NCBI GenBank assembly: GCA_964516325.1
Contig: CAZFAP010000018.1
Span: forward strand, 1 to 40,543
Direction: 5' to 3'
DNA length: 40,543 nucleotides
From: CAZFAP01 sp964516325
GTDB taxonomy: Bacteria; Auribacterota; JABMQX01
Shown one piece after another: positions 16,582 through 25,772 of the stretch; within the stretch, counting starts at the first letter, position 1, and each line of letters starts with the position of its first letter. The notes under the pieces were generated by a model that did not search any database, had not been told where the DNA came from, and worked only from the letters and a program-made list of their open reading frames with translations. The position numbers and the translations under genes were made by a program.

Positions 16582-18102
16582 ATGAGCAACGTCATACTGG
16601 AGTGCAAAAACATTGAGAAAAGCTTCTTCCGGGTCCGCGTCCTGCGCGATGTCAGCATCACCCTGCGAAAGGGCCACGTGCTCGGCCTCGTCGGCGAGAA
16701 CGGCGCCGGGAAATCCACCCTCATGAACATCCTCGGCGGCGTGATAGCCGCGGACTCCGGCTCCATCACGCTCGCAGGACGCGAGTATGCGCCGAAAAAC
16801 CCTGCCGAGGCCTCGAGACACGGCATCGCGTTCATCCATCAGGAGCTGAACCTTTTCACAAACCTGAGCATCGCCGAGAATCTGTTTATTGCGGCGTTCC
16901 CAAAGCGGCGAATCGTACGTCTCCCGCTATTGGATCGAAGAGCCATCCGCGCGAAGACGAGGGAACTCCTCCAATCCGTTGACCTGCATCTGTCCCCTGA
17001 TACCCTCGTCGAGGACCTGTCCCCCGGCGAGCGCCAACTCGTCGAGATTGCGAAAGCTCTGGGCGCCGACGCCAGAATCATCATCTTCGATGAGCCAACC
17101 ACGTCCCTTACCTCTCGCGAAACGGAGCGGCTGTTCTCCCTCATCGAGCGGCTGCGGGCTCACGGCATCTCCATGATTTATATCTCACACATCCTCAGCG
17201 ACGTCCTTCGCCTCAGCGACGAGATTGTGGTGCTCCGAGATGGCGAGGTCGTGGGCACGGGACCGAAAGGGGAGTTTACGCTGGCGAGACTCATTTCCCT
17301 GATGGTGGGGCGCAGCATTGACCAGCTTTATCCACAGCGCTCCGCGGCGCCTGCGCCCGAAATAGTCCTCGAAGTCAAAGGACTCTCGCAGGCGGGAATT
17401 ATCGAGAACGTCAATTTCGTCCTGCACAAAGCCGAGGTTTTGGGAGTATCGGGACTCATGGGGTCGGGCCGAACCGAACTGGCCCGCGTGCTCTTCCGAT
17501 TGGACTCGTACGAAAGGGGAGAGATTCTCTTGAACGGCGTGCCCTTGCGCCGATGCTCGCCGCGAGAACGAATTCGGAGGGGCATCGCCTTTCTGACCGA
17601 GGACCGCCGCGCAGAGGGCCTCCTCATGGAGGCGACGATCGCGGATAACCTGTCGCTCGTCTCGCTTCGGTCGTTCGGTCGGGCGCCGCTGAGACTGCTG
17701 GAGCGGCGTCGGATGCTCGGCGCCATTGACCGGGTCGCCGACTCCATGCGGCTTCAACACGCGGCCCCAATTCGGCAGGCCGCCAAGACCCTCAGCGGCG
17801 GCAACCAGCAAAAAGTAGTAGTCGCCAAGTGGCTGCTGGAAAAACCCAAGGTCTTTATCCTCGACGAGCCGACTCGGGGCATTGACGTCGGGGCGAAATA
17901 TGAGGTGTACAAAATCATCAACGACCTCGCCGCCCAGGGGACTGGCATCCTTTTCATCTCTTCGGAGATCGAGGAATTGATCGGCATGTGCGACCGCATC
18001 CTGGTCATGAGCCGAGGCGAAATTCAAGACTGCGTGGAGCGAGCCGACTTCGATAAGGAGAGAATCCTTCGCGCCGCCTTTCGGGAGAACGTGGAGCGAT
18101 GA
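16582..18102 (+). CDS. Sugar ABC transporter ATP-binding protein (RbsA-type, two ABC domains)
   Basis: 506 aa with two fused nucleotide-binding domains, the normal RbsA length. NBD1: Walker A GENGAGKST, signature LSPGERQLVEIAKAL, Walker B IIIFDEPT. NBD2: the degenerate Walker A GLMGSGRTE usual for this family, canonical signature LSGGNQQKVVVAKWLL and Walker B VFILDEPTRGID. It powers import through the two permeases on either side of it. The end overlaps the start of permease 2 by 4 nt (ATGA). Confidence 0.96.
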   Translation: MSNVILECKNIEKSFFRVRVLRDVSITLRKGHVLGLVGENGAGKSTLMNILGGVIAADSGSITLAGREYAPKNPAEASRHGIAFIHQELNLFTNLSIAENLFIAAFPKRRIVRLPLLDRRAIRAKTRELLQSVDLHLSPDTLVEDLSPGERQLVEIAKALGADARIIIFDEPTTSLTSRETERLFSLIERLRAHGISMIYISHILSDVLRLSDEIVVLRDGEVVGTGPKGEFTLARLISLMVGRSIDQLYPQRSAAPAPEIVLEVKGLSQAGIIENVNFVLHKAEVLGVSGLMGSGRTELARVLFRLDSYERGEILLNGVPLRRCSPRERIRRGIAFLTEDRRAEGLLMEATIADNLSLVSLRSFGRAPLRLLERRRMLGAIDRVADSMRLQHAAPIRQAAKTLSGGNQQKVVVAKWLLEKPKVFILDEPTRGIDVGAKYEVYKIINDLAAQGTGILFISSEIEELIGMCDRILVMSRGEIQDCVERADFDKERILRAAFRENVER

Positions 18103-19118
18103 CTGCCGGCAGAAGCAGAATCCTGTTGTTCACGCTCAGGAACGCGCCGTTGATTCTCTTCGTGGTCGTTCTCGCGGTATTCGCCGTCTTGTCCAGCGGG
18201 TCACTCGCCCCCGGCGACATTGTGCGGTCCAAGTTTCTTGCGCCGGAGAACCTCGTGAATATCGTCGTCCAGTCATCCTCCGCTGGCATCGTCGCCATCG
18301 GAATGACCTTCGTCCTGCTGACCGCCGGGATTGACCTTTCGGTCGGCTCCATCATGTTCCTTTCCGCGGCCATCTCGGGGAAGCTGATTCTGGCGGGGCA
18401 ACCCGTCGGGCTAGCCTTCGGCGCCATCACCGTCGCGGGGCTTGTGTACGGCGCCCTCAACGCTTTCTTGATCACGCGGCTGAGGATTCTGCCTTTCATC
18501 GTGACGCTGTCCACGCTCTTTATGGGGCGCGGCTTGAGCCTCCTCATCACCCAGACCCGCGCCATGAACCTCCCCGGTCTGGTGCACATCGGGTCCAGGA
18601 AAATCCTGTGGATTCCTTTTCCGATATGGGTATTCGGCGCCGTTCTACTGGTTGCGCACACCGTGCTCGGCAGCACCGCATTCGGGCGACACATTTACGC
18701 CATCGGCAATGACTCTGAGGCCGCCAGAAAGGCTGGCATAAACACGATGCGGGTCATCTTCCTCGTGTATGTCGTCAGCGGATTGTGCGCGGCTATTGGC
18801 GGGCTTGTCCTATTATCCCAGCTCGGCGCCGTCTCCCCCACGTTCGGCTTCCAGCGTGAGTTCGCCGCCATCGCGGCAGCCGTCCTCGGCGGGACGAGCC
18901 TCTTCGGGGGAAGGGGCAAGGTTTTCCCGGGCACGGTCCTCGGCGCGATCCTCATTCAAACCGTGGAGAACGGCCTGGTAATCCTCAAGGCCGATCCCTA
19001 CATCTACCCCCTCATCACCAGTTCCATCATTTTCCTGGCGGTCTTCATTGACAGCATCCGGCACACGCAACTCCAGCAACTGAAACGCCGCCGAATCCGC
19101 GCAGAAATCTCCGGCTGA
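18099..19118 (+). CDS. Sugar ABC transporter permease 2 (RbsC family)
   Basis: A 339-aa second RbsC-type permease with the same MTFVLLTAGIDLSVGSIMFL motif and a late AAAVLGGTSLFGGRGK segment. It is clearly diverged from permease 1, so the importer is probably a heterodimeric channel, as in Lsr- or Rha-type systems, rather than a simple RbsABC layout. The start codon overlaps the ATPase stop. The plus-strand operon ends here and faces the minus-strand catabolic operon. Confidence 0.93.
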   Translation: MTAGRSRILLFTLRNAPLILFVVVLAVFAVLSSGSLAPGDIVRSKFLAPENLVNIVVQSSSAGIVAIGMTFVLLTAGIDLSVGSIMFLSAAISGKLILAGQPVGLAFGAITVAGLVYGALNAFLITRLRILPFIVTLSTLFMGRGLSLLITQTRAMNLPGLVHIGSRKILWIPFPIWVFGAVLLVAHTVLGSTAFGRHIYAIGNDSEAARKAGINTMRVIFLVYVVSGLCAAIGGLVLLSQLGAVSPTFGFQREFAAIAAAVLGGTSLFGGRGKVFPGTVLGAILIQTVENGLVILKADPYIYPLITSSIIFLAVFIDSIRHTQLQQLKRRRIRAEISG

Positions 19119-19186
19119 GCAATTACCTCGAGCAGGACATCGCGGAGAGCGGTTATACGCCGTCCGTCCTCAGGGGAGCTACCCGT

Positions 19187-20695
19187 TCACAATCGCCTCA
19201 GGAGGGGAATCAGCGTCGGATAGAGTTGCCGGTAGAGTTCGTACCGTGGCTCGTAGCCGGAACTGCTCTTCGCTTGAGGTGTGACGCATCTTCCCGCCTG
19301 GACCGTCGCCTTCACGGCGCTATGGAGATCGGGAAAGATACCGGCAGCAGCGCCCGCAAGCAGCGCAGCTCCCAGGCACGCCGCATCCGTGACCAGCGGG
19401 ACACGAAGCGGCGCGTGGCAGATGTCCGCCTTCAGTTGCAGCCACAGCGAGCTCCGCGCTCCGCCGCCGACCGCGCGCATTTCCTCAATCCCCACCCCTC
19501 CCTCTCGCAGAAGATCGAGATTAAGCCGAAGCTCAAAGGTCAGACCCTCTAAAATCGCCTTCGCAATCGTCGCTCGGTCAGCAGCGAACGTCAGACCCAA
19601 AATCGCCCCCTTAGAACACGTGTCCAGCCAGGGCGTCCCGCTGCCGGAGAAGTGCGGCAAGACCAGGATGCCCGTCGGCCCTTCGGGCGCCTGAGATAGG
19701 ATTACGTCATAAGGGTCCTGACCACTTGATTTTGCCGTCTCGCATTCCAGAGCGCAGAAGGCGTCCCGGAACCAGCGAAGGAGCAGCCCGCCGCTGTGAT
19801 TCAGCGTCATCGCAAGATACAGCCCCGGCACGACGTGCCGATAGACCGAAATGTTGCCTTCCCGAAGCCTCTCGTTCAACGCGGGCGCCGCCATCGCCAC
19901 CTCCACAACTTCTGCGGTCCCGGTCGAGACCATCGCCAGCCCCGGTTCTACGACCCCGCTCCCAAGCGCCGCGCAGGCCTGATCGTGCCCCCCGCTCACC
20001 AACAGCACCTCATTCTCAAGCTCTAACTCACGGCATAGCTCCCGCCGCAGACTTCCCACGACTCCGCCCGAAGCCGGCGCCAGAGGCGCAAGCCACTCCC
20101 TGTCAATCCCGCACTCCGCCAGAATGTCGTCCGCCCAATCACCGCTGGATAGACCGTACATCTGCGTCCGAGAAGCGAGGCAGTGGCTGATCGCCGCCAG
20201 CCCTCCAAGGCGACGCAGAAAAAAATCCTCGTACAGGAGAAATTGCGAAGCGCTCCTCCAGACGTCGGCATCGTGCCGCTGGAGCCACAGAAGTTTTGGC
20301 AACGTGTTGATGGTGTGCAGGGGCATCCCCGTGCGATGGAACAGCGCCTCGACGCCGAAGCGCTCCGCCAGCCAGCGGTTCTCCTCGCCGGTTCGGGTGT
20401 CCATGCCCAGAATCGCGGGTCGCAGCGCCCGCCCGTCGCTGTCAACCGGGATGATTGCTTCCCCCTGAACCGAAAGGGCCATCGCCTTCGGCGGGTCCAT
20501 CCGCGCCGCGGCCGCAGCTTCCCGCAGCGCATCCCAGGACAGCCGCCACACCTGCTCGGCATCCTGTTCAGCCCAATTCGGCTGCGGGGTCAGAATGCCG
20601 TATTCCCGCGATGCCCGGCTGATAACTCCTCCGTCGGCGTCAAACACAATCGCCTTGCAGCCGGTCGTCCCGACGTCCAGCCCAACAATTGACAT
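19187..20695 (-). CDS. FGGY-family carbohydrate kinase
   Basis: A 502-aa sugar kinase, full length for the FGGY family. The N-terminal phosphate-binding segment is GLDVGTTGCKAIVFD. WAEQDAEQVW is the usual substrate-side motif, and the catalytic Asp lies in SGGHDQACAALGSG. The second ATP-binding part contains VSTGTAEVVE and AVGGGARSSLWLQLKADI. It is closest in pattern to xylulokinase/L-fuculokinase types, but the substrate cannot be read from the sequence. As last gene of the minus-strand operon, 40 bp after the isomerase gene, it probably phosphorylates the ketose made by that isomerase. Confidence 0.9.
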   Translation of the reverse strand: MSIVGLDVGTTGCKAIVFDADGGVISRASREYGILTPQPNWAEQDAEQVWRLSWDALREAAAAARMDPPKAMALSVQGEAIIPVDSDGRALRPAILGMDTRTGEENRWLAERFGVEALFHRTGMPLHTINTLPKLLWLQRHDADVWRSASQFLLYEDFFLRRLGGLAAISHCLASRTQMYGLSSGDWADDILAECGIDREWLAPLAPASGGVVGSLRRELCRELELENEVLLVSGGHDQACAALGSGVVEPGLAMVSTGTAEVVEVAMAAPALNERLREGNISVYRHVVPGLYLAMTLNHSGGLLLRWFRDAFCALECETAKSSGQDPYDVILSQAPEGPTGILVLPHFSGSGTPWLDTCSKGAILGLTFAADRATIAKAILEGLTFELRLNLDLLREGGVGIEEMRAVGGGARSSLWLQLKADICHAPLRVPLVTDAACLGAALLAGAAAGIFPDLHSAVKATVQAGRCVTPQAKSSSGYEPRYELYRQLYPTLIPLLRRL

Positions 20696-20734
20696 GGTCA
20701 GCCACCTGCACGTTCCGCCCGATGGGAGCGGACA

Positions 20735-22144
20735 TCAGCCCTGGTGATGATAGACCTCCCAACCGAGGTACGTCTCAAACGCCTCCGCGAGGATGCTCGC
20801 AACCCGCGAACCGCTCACCGCGACGTGGTGCTCAAACCCATTCTCGCAGACGTACCGCATTAGCTTCTGCATTTCGGGTATCTCGACGACCGCCCGCGCT
20901 CCAAACGTCTCCAGAGAATCGTCCGTGAACTCCCCCTCGCCGACGTACGTGCGAATCCAGCCGCTTTCGTCGTCTGTAGTTATCCGCGCGAACGTCATCG
21001 GTCCCGCTGGCGTCCGCCCAGCGACGGCGCCGTAGGTCCGTTCGGCGCCGATGGTGCTGCCGAGGATTTCCGCCGTCTTAATTTCCGCGTCGGGCAGAAG
21101 GGACTTCGGCCAGTTCCCGCAGTGGAACAACACGCACTTATTCAATTCGTCGGCGTAGTTATTGTTCCAATCCACCAGGGCGCTCGGCGTCCCGGACGCC
21201 AATTGAAGCGCGTACATGGAAGCCACGCCGGTGATGTCCACCTCGCAGGCGCTCGGCATCAGCTTCTCGCTCATCATGCTCATGAGAGCGCACGCGTTCA
21301 CACCGTAGTTCTGCTGGAGCGAAGTCCAGCACTGAATCGCCGTCGCGTCGAGGTCGTTCTCTTTCATCCAGTCCGAAATGACGATGCCCAGCTTCGCCAT
21401 CCGCACCAGGGACTTTTCAGGGGCCGCTCCGGTCTTCGCATAGGCGCCGATTTCCTTCACCTTCGCGCGCACCCGCCGGTCGTTGTCCGCCAACGCCTGC
21501 GCTCTCCCAAAGATTTCCGACAAATCAATCGTGGAGACGCTGATGCCTTCCACTTGGAGGATTTTCTCGCTGAACCGCACGGTATTGAAAGCATTTGGTC
21601 TCGCCCCGACGGCGCCCAGCCTTGCCCTGCGCATCCCGTTTACCACTCGACACACGCCGAGGAAATTCCTCAGGTCCGCCTTGAAACTCTCCGCACTGGG
21701 ATGGACCGTGTGCAGCGTCGTCAAGGAGAACGGAAATCCATACTGGCGCAGGTTGTTGCAGACGGATATTTTCCCGCAGAAGGAGTCCCGCCGCCGCTCG
21801 ACGTTGAGCTGACCGAGGTCGTCCGGAGACGCCTGCACGAGAATCGGCACGTTCAGCCCGGAGAGCTTGATGGTTTCCGCCACGCCCTTCTCGTCGCCAA
21901 AATTCGGAAGCGTCACCAGCACTCCCTGAATCTGGTCGTGGTTTGCCTTGAAAAGCTCCGCACACCGCCTCGCGTGCTCCCAGGTTTCGACGGCGCCCAA
22001 CTTCGTGTCGTTTGCAGCGAGAATCACCGGCCTCACGCCCATCTCTTTCAGGACAGATAGAATCTGCTTCCGCCCTTCGGAAACCAACCGGTCGGGGAAA
22101 AAGTCGCGGTTTCCGACGATCACAGCCAATGTTGCCTTTGCCAT
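20735..22144 (-). CDS. L-fucose/L-arabinose isomerase family protein
   Basis: 469 aa from the ATG at 22144 (SD GGGAGGG); an in-frame ATG at 22195 overlaps the upstream gene and is less likely. The three metal-ligand positions of the FucI fold can be placed: Glu301 in ACEVDITGVASM, Asp325 in ALVDWNNNY and His439 or His440 in NGFEHHVAVSGS. Such enzymes interconvert aldose and ketose using Mn2+. The protein is shorter than E. coli FucI (about 590 aa) and belongs to the broader, mostly uncharacterised FucI/AraA-like group. In this operon it would feed the FGGY kinase. Confidence 0.85.
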   Translation of the reverse strand: MAKATLAVIVGNRDFFPDRLVSEGRKQILSVLKEMGVRPVILAANDTKLGAVETWEHARRCAELFKANHDQIQGVLVTLPNFGDEKGVAETIKLSGLNVPILVQASPDDLGQLNVERRRDSFCGKISVCNNLRQYGFPFSLTTLHTVHPSAESFKADLRNFLGVCRVVNGMRRARLGAVGARPNAFNTVRFSEKILQVEGISVSTIDLSEIFGRAQALADNDRRVRAKVKEIGAYAKTGAAPEKSLVRMAKLGIVISDWMKENDLDATAIQCWTSLQQNYGVNACALMSMMSEKLMPSACEVDITGVASMYALQLASGTPSALVDWNNNYADELNKCVLFHCGNWPKSLLPDAEIKTAEILGSTIGAERTYGAVAGRTPAGPMTFARITTDDESGWIRTYVGEGEFTDDSLETFGARAVVEIPEMQKLMRYVCENGFEHHVAVSGSRVASILAEAFETYLGWEVYHHQG

Positions 22145-22191
22145 TTCTGCACCCTCCCTTAATTTGCCCTTTCGACCTTTCTCACAACCCT

Positions 22192-23541
22192 TCAATCAGC
22201 AGCCAACCCGTCAACCGCCCTGAGCAGTTCTTCCTCCGCCCTCTTCCCCGCCATCCACTCGTCTTGAAGACGACGCAGGGAAAGGACGGTTGACGGCTCG
22301 TTCAGCTCCACATCCTGCAGCGTGATCGGCGCATCCTTCTTCACCGACCGAAGGAGCCCTGCTCCCTTCGCCAAGCCAACCGGAAGCAGCCGCTCGTCTT
22401 GCGCAATTTCGTACGTGTCTATGAGACTATAAAACAGGCAGCCGCCTATTCCATCAAGCACCTCGCCCGCCTTCAGGTCGCGCTTCGCCACCGCGAACAC
22501 CTCCGAGACCAGTCGTTCGAGCGGCGCCATGTTCGACTTCTTCCGAATGACCAACATCGCACACGTCAGCGGCACTTCAATGCTGCAAAGGTGATAAGGG
22601 CGGAGGAGCGTGTAATACGGCCCGTTCCCCATGTCCCTCAGCACCAGCGCCTCTCGCAAGCGGCGGTGGCTCGTCGTGACAACCGCGAAGACGCCGGGAG
22701 CTATCCTCCCCACGCCATATTCCACGACGCCCGCCTTGCTCAACACTCCGCCGTCCTTCTTCAACGCAAACACCCTGTGGAGATTATCCCGGTCGGACGA
22801 TGGTCCGTGCATCCCCCGAACGTCCGGAACAAGACCCGTCGCATTGGAAACCGCCGCCATCTCGATCATCGTCTTGCTGCCGTCAACGAATTCAATGAGC
22901 ATATTCGGGGAGACCCCGCGCCTCGCCGCTTCCTGTGCCCAGCGCTCATCGGTCGGCTTGGCGTACCGGTCAAGCGGATTGTTCTTCCCTTTCCCCGCCG
23001 CCACTATTGTGAACCCGAGAGAGTCCGCAAAATCATACAGCTCCTTGCAGGCGGCTGGTTCATCCCCCGCCGCCAGGGCGTACAGCACTCCCTTCTTTCT
23101 CGCGTACCAGTTCAAAATGGGACCGACCGTGATATCCGTCTCGACGTTCATCATCGCCAGCGCATGCCCGCTCCTCGCCGACCGCAGCGCAGATCGTGCG
23201 CCAATCTCCGGCACGCCCGTCGCCTCCAGCATAACATCAATCCCCTTCATATCCGTAAGGACACGATAATCTCCGGCAACGACCCGTTTCCCGGACGCCA
23301 CCGCCTCGTCCGCCTCTTTCGGCGTCGCGGCTTCCACGACCTCGCCCTCAAGCCCGCCAATCTTATAAGCGTCCCGCGCCCGTCGAATGTCCATGTCAGC
23401 CGTTATTACGACATCAACCCCCATCATCATCTTGACCTCGGCGACGACGTCGGTCCCCATTTGACCGGCGCCGACCAGGCCGATTTTGACCCGCTTGCCC
23501 GCCGCCTCCCACGCCGCCAATTCCTCATTCAGTCCTATCAC
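22192..23541 (-). CDS. COG4091-type NAD(P)-dependent oxidoreductase with C-terminal SAF domain
   Basis: 449 aa. An N-terminal Rossmann domain has GLVGAGQMGTDVV, then a homoserine-dehydrogenase-like fold (MNVETDITVGPIL; AAGKGKNNPLDRYA). A SAF-like domain starts around residue 355 (VAKRDLKAGEVLDGIGG). This is the 'predicted homoserine dehydrogenase with SAF domain' group; family members near sugar genes are not threonine-pathway enzymes as far as I know, and the reaction is undefined. The GTG start overlaps the stop of the upstream dehydrogenase (GTGA), indicating tight coupling. It probably acts on a sugar, sugar acid or branched intermediate of this pathway. Confidence 0.8.
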   Translation of the reverse strand: MIGLNEELAAWEAAGKRVKIGLVGAGQMGTDVVAEVKMMMGVDVVITADMDIRRARDAYKIGGLEGEVVEAATPKEADEAVASGKRVVAGDYRVLTDMKGIDVMLEATGVPEIGARSALRSARSGHALAMMNVETDITVGPILNWYARKKGVLYALAAGDEPAACKELYDFADSLGFTIVAAGKGKNNPLDRYAKPTDERWAQEAARRGVSPNMLIEFVDGSKTMIEMAAVSNATGLVPDVRGMHGPSSDRDNLHRVFALKKDGGVLSKAGVVEYGVGRIAPGVFAVVTTSHRRLREALVLRDMGNGPYYTLLRPYHLCSIEVPLTCAMLVIRKKSNMAPLERLVSEVFAVAKRDLKAGEVLDGIGGCLFYSLIDTYEIAQDERLLPVGLAKGAGLLRSVKKDAPITLQDVELNEPSTVLSLRRLQDEWMAGKRAEEELLRAVDGLAAD

Positions 23542-24593
23542 AAATCCTCCCTTTCCATCGTGACGACAACCTTCAGCCCTTCCGCCCTGGCAGCCGTTTC
23601 AAACGCCTCGCTGATTTCGTCGAGAGAGAACGTGTGCGTGATCAGTAAATCAGCCGGGATCACCTTGCGGCGGAGAAACTCCAACGCGAGTTCATGCATC
23701 ACGGGATGATAAGAAAAAGAGCCTACAACCTCAATCTCTCCGTAGTGAATGCGATTCGCATCCAGCGACGTCATCGCAGCCGATTTCGGCAACCCCCCAA
23801 ACAGCACGACCCGTCCTCCCTTGCGGACCATTTCGACAGCCTGCGTCTGGGTAACCGCCACAGGATTCGCGCAGATTACAATGTCGGCGCCAAGCCCATC
23901 CGTCAGCCCGCGAACACGAGCCACCACGTCTTCGCACGACGGGTCAACGGTCGCCTCCGGCTTAAAACGCGCGGAGAATTCCCGCCGTTTCGCACTCGGT
24001 TCCGAAACGACCACCCGCGCCCCGCGCGCTCTCGCCACACAAACATGAATGCACCCAATCGGGCCAGCCCCCAGAATAACCACGACATTCCCAGCGCTTG
24101 CGCCCGCCTTTTCGTGCGCCGCCAAAACCGAGCTGCACGGTTCCGCGAGCGCGCCCTCCGGGAACGACAGCCCTTTCGGCATCCGGTGAACGATCCCGTT
24201 CGTCAATATTTCTTTCGTCAGCACGAGCTTTTCGGCGAAAGCACCGGGATAACCGGGAGTAATCCCGATGAATCGCAGATCGTCGCACAAATTGAATTTC
24301 TCATTTCGACAATAGTAGCACCGGCCGCAGTGCACGTCAGGCGCGACAGCCAAACGTTCCCCGGGGGCGTACTTGGCGACGCTTCTCCCAACCTCCAGCA
24401 CCACCCCCGCCGCCTCGTGGCCCGGGATGATTCCGCCGCTTCCTTCCGGCGGACCCTCCCTCCACCGGCGCAGGTCGGAGCCGCACACCCCGCACGCCTC
24501 CACCTTCATCACCAATCCGTCCTCCGGCGGAGACGGGTCTGGCAGTTCTTGTAGTTCGATTTTTCCGGGCCGGACCAGCACAGCCGCTTTCAC
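23538..24593 (-). CDS. Zinc-dependent alcohol/polyol dehydrogenase (MDR family)
   Basis: 351 aa, sorbitol-dehydrogenase/threonine-dehydrogenase-like. Catalytic zinc ligands are in CGVCGSDLRRW and PGHEAAGVV. The four-Cys structural zinc loop is CGRCYYCRNEKFNLC. The NAD-binding turn is VVILGAGPIGCIHVCVA. It likely oxidises a polyol or sugar hydroxyl to a ketone, or the reverse. Its GTG start overlaps the SIS gene by 4 nt, and its stop overlaps the COG4091 gene by 4 nt, so three genes are translationally coupled. Confidence 0.9.
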   Translation of the reverse strand: MKAAVLVRPGKIELQELPDPSPPEDGLVMKVEACGVCGSDLRRWREGPPEGSGGIIPGHEAAGVVLEVGRSVAKYAPGERLAVAPDVHCGRCYYCRNEKFNLCDDLRFIGITPGYPGAFAEKLVLTKEILTNGIVHRMPKGLSFPEGALAEPCSSVLAAHEKAGASAGNVVVILGAGPIGCIHVCVARARGARVVVSEPSAKRREFSARFKPEATVDPSCEDVVARVRGLTDGLGADIVICANPVAVTQTQAVEMVRKGGRVVLFGGLPKSAAMTSLDANRIHYGEIEVVGSFSYHPVMHELALEFLRRKVIPADLLITHTFSLDEISEAFETAARAEGLKVVVTMEREDL

Positions 24594-25204
24594 TTCCGCT
24601 CCTCCGCTAACCTTTTGCCGACGGCGCCGCCCGGATGAGTCATCCCAAAAGCCTCCTTCGTATATCCTCCAAGCTCGAGCAGCAGAACGCAGAGCACGTC
24701 CCCCGCGGCGCCGTTGACCAGCGAACTCCCTGTCGCAATCATGCCATACGGGTCCACATCGCCCATCGTCTTCACCTTATAGACGGCGTCGCTCATGTGA
24801 CCGAGCGGCGAATTCGGCTTCTCCGTCTGCGCAATAATCTTCGCTCCGCGGGCGCGAGCAATTTGCGCGAACTGGTTCACTTGCGCGCTGCTGCCGCCCT
24901 TCGATATAATGAACACGACATCCCTCGCCGTCACGGCGCCCCCACCACCATGAATCCCGTCGGCGGCATTCACGCATAGAGCAGGTATCCCGCAGCACGC
25001 CAGCAAGTGCGCCATCCGCTGCGCCATCGCATGAGAAGTTCCCGTTCCCGTAACCAGAACATGCCCCTTACAGCCGAGCAACAACTCAACCACATCGGAA
25101 AGGCTGTCGTCGAATTGCTTCGCGAGCGCGGCAACCGCGCGGGCTTCTCGCTCAACCACTTCTCTGGCTTTCGCTACCATCTCCGCCTTTGACAACTTCG
25201 TCAT
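24590..25204 (-). CDS. SIS-domain phosphosugar isomerase (KpsF/GutQ-like, no CBS domains)
   Basis: A 204-aa single SIS domain. VLVTGTGTSHAMAQRMAHL and FIISKGGSSAQV are the phosphosugar-binding loops, and THPGGAVGKRL is the KpsF/GutQ hallmark near the C-terminus. It lacks the CBS pair of arabinose-5-phosphate isomerases of LPS synthesis. As first gene of the catabolic operon, beside a sorbitol-dehydrogenase-like gene, it resembles the position of gutQ in glucitol operons. It probably isomerises a phosphorylated ketose/aldose of the pathway. Confidence 0.85.
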   Translation of the reverse strand: MTKLSKAEMVAKAREVVEREARAVAALAKQFDDSLSDVVELLLGCKGHVLVTGTGTSHAMAQRMAHLLACCGIPALCVNAADGIHGGGGAVTARDVVFIISKGGSSAQVNQFAQIARARGAKIIAQTEKPNSPLGHMSDAVYKVKTMGDVDPYGMIATGSSLVNGAAGDVLCVLLLELGGYTKEAFGMTHPGGAVGKRLAEERK

Positions 25205-25370
25205 TTCTCAACTCATCTCCCAAATCTCAGTGCGAGTTCCACACCCGGTCGTTCTCTGCTCCGTTTTCTGCCCGACTGCACTCGTCTTCTTTAACGCATT
25301 AGCACCCCTCCGGTCAAGGCCGCTGACACCCCAGCCAGCCCGATAGCAGTGCCTCCGTCTTGCTGAGAAC

Positions 25371-25454
25371 TCACCGCAGAGGACGCGGAGACCGCTGAGA
25401 ATAACACGGGATCACGGAAGCCTGCCTCTGCGGCCTCTGCGATCTCTGCGGTTG
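25371..25454. repeat. Palindromic CGCAGAG-family repeat, copy D
   Basis: The left arm (about 25371-25399) reads ACCGCAGAGGACGCGGAG then degenerate units. The right arm (about 25424-25454) reads CCTCTGCGGCCTCTGCGA then TCTCTGCGGT. It lies in the 568-bp gap 25205-25772, between the divergently transcribed SIS operon and the HhH gene. The rest of that gap shows no supported gene, although it must contain both promoters. Confidence 0.8.
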
Positions 25455-25772
25455 ACTCTCCCTGTATCGCCAGCACATCCATGATGGGGATTGCCGACGA
25501 CGCCCCTCAGAAAATTCCTCTTGCCTTCATTTCTATGGAGTGCAATTATTTTGGGCGCCGGGCCTCTGAGCACGGGTCCAAGTACCAGGCACGCAATTGA
25601 AAAAGCCTGGGGCGTCGGGACAGGAGCTTTCAAGGCTCACTTCACTCGGATTACCGGAGCGCCTATCCCTTGTGCCTTGGCCCGGCTTTTCCTTTCTCGT
25701 CGAGATTGCGCGGTCGCCAAGGCGAGCTTCAGCGGCTCATTCGATCATCCCACCTCAAACCCAGAGGAAGCC

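Noticed and set aside
17401..17490. Defective second Walker A (GSGRTE) in the RbsA-type ATPase
   Set aside because: This degeneracy is the normal state of NBD2 in the RbsA family, not a mutation.
21122..24554. Long plus-strand frames (about 21122-22060, 22399-23709 and 23694-24554)
   Set aside because: Antisense to the isomerase, COG4091 and dehydrogenase genes, which have clear family motifs; the plus frames have none.
25491..25772. N-terminal extension of the HhH gene
   Set aside because: Runs through repeat-flanked DNA without an RBS; ATG 25773 has AGAGGAAG just upstream.
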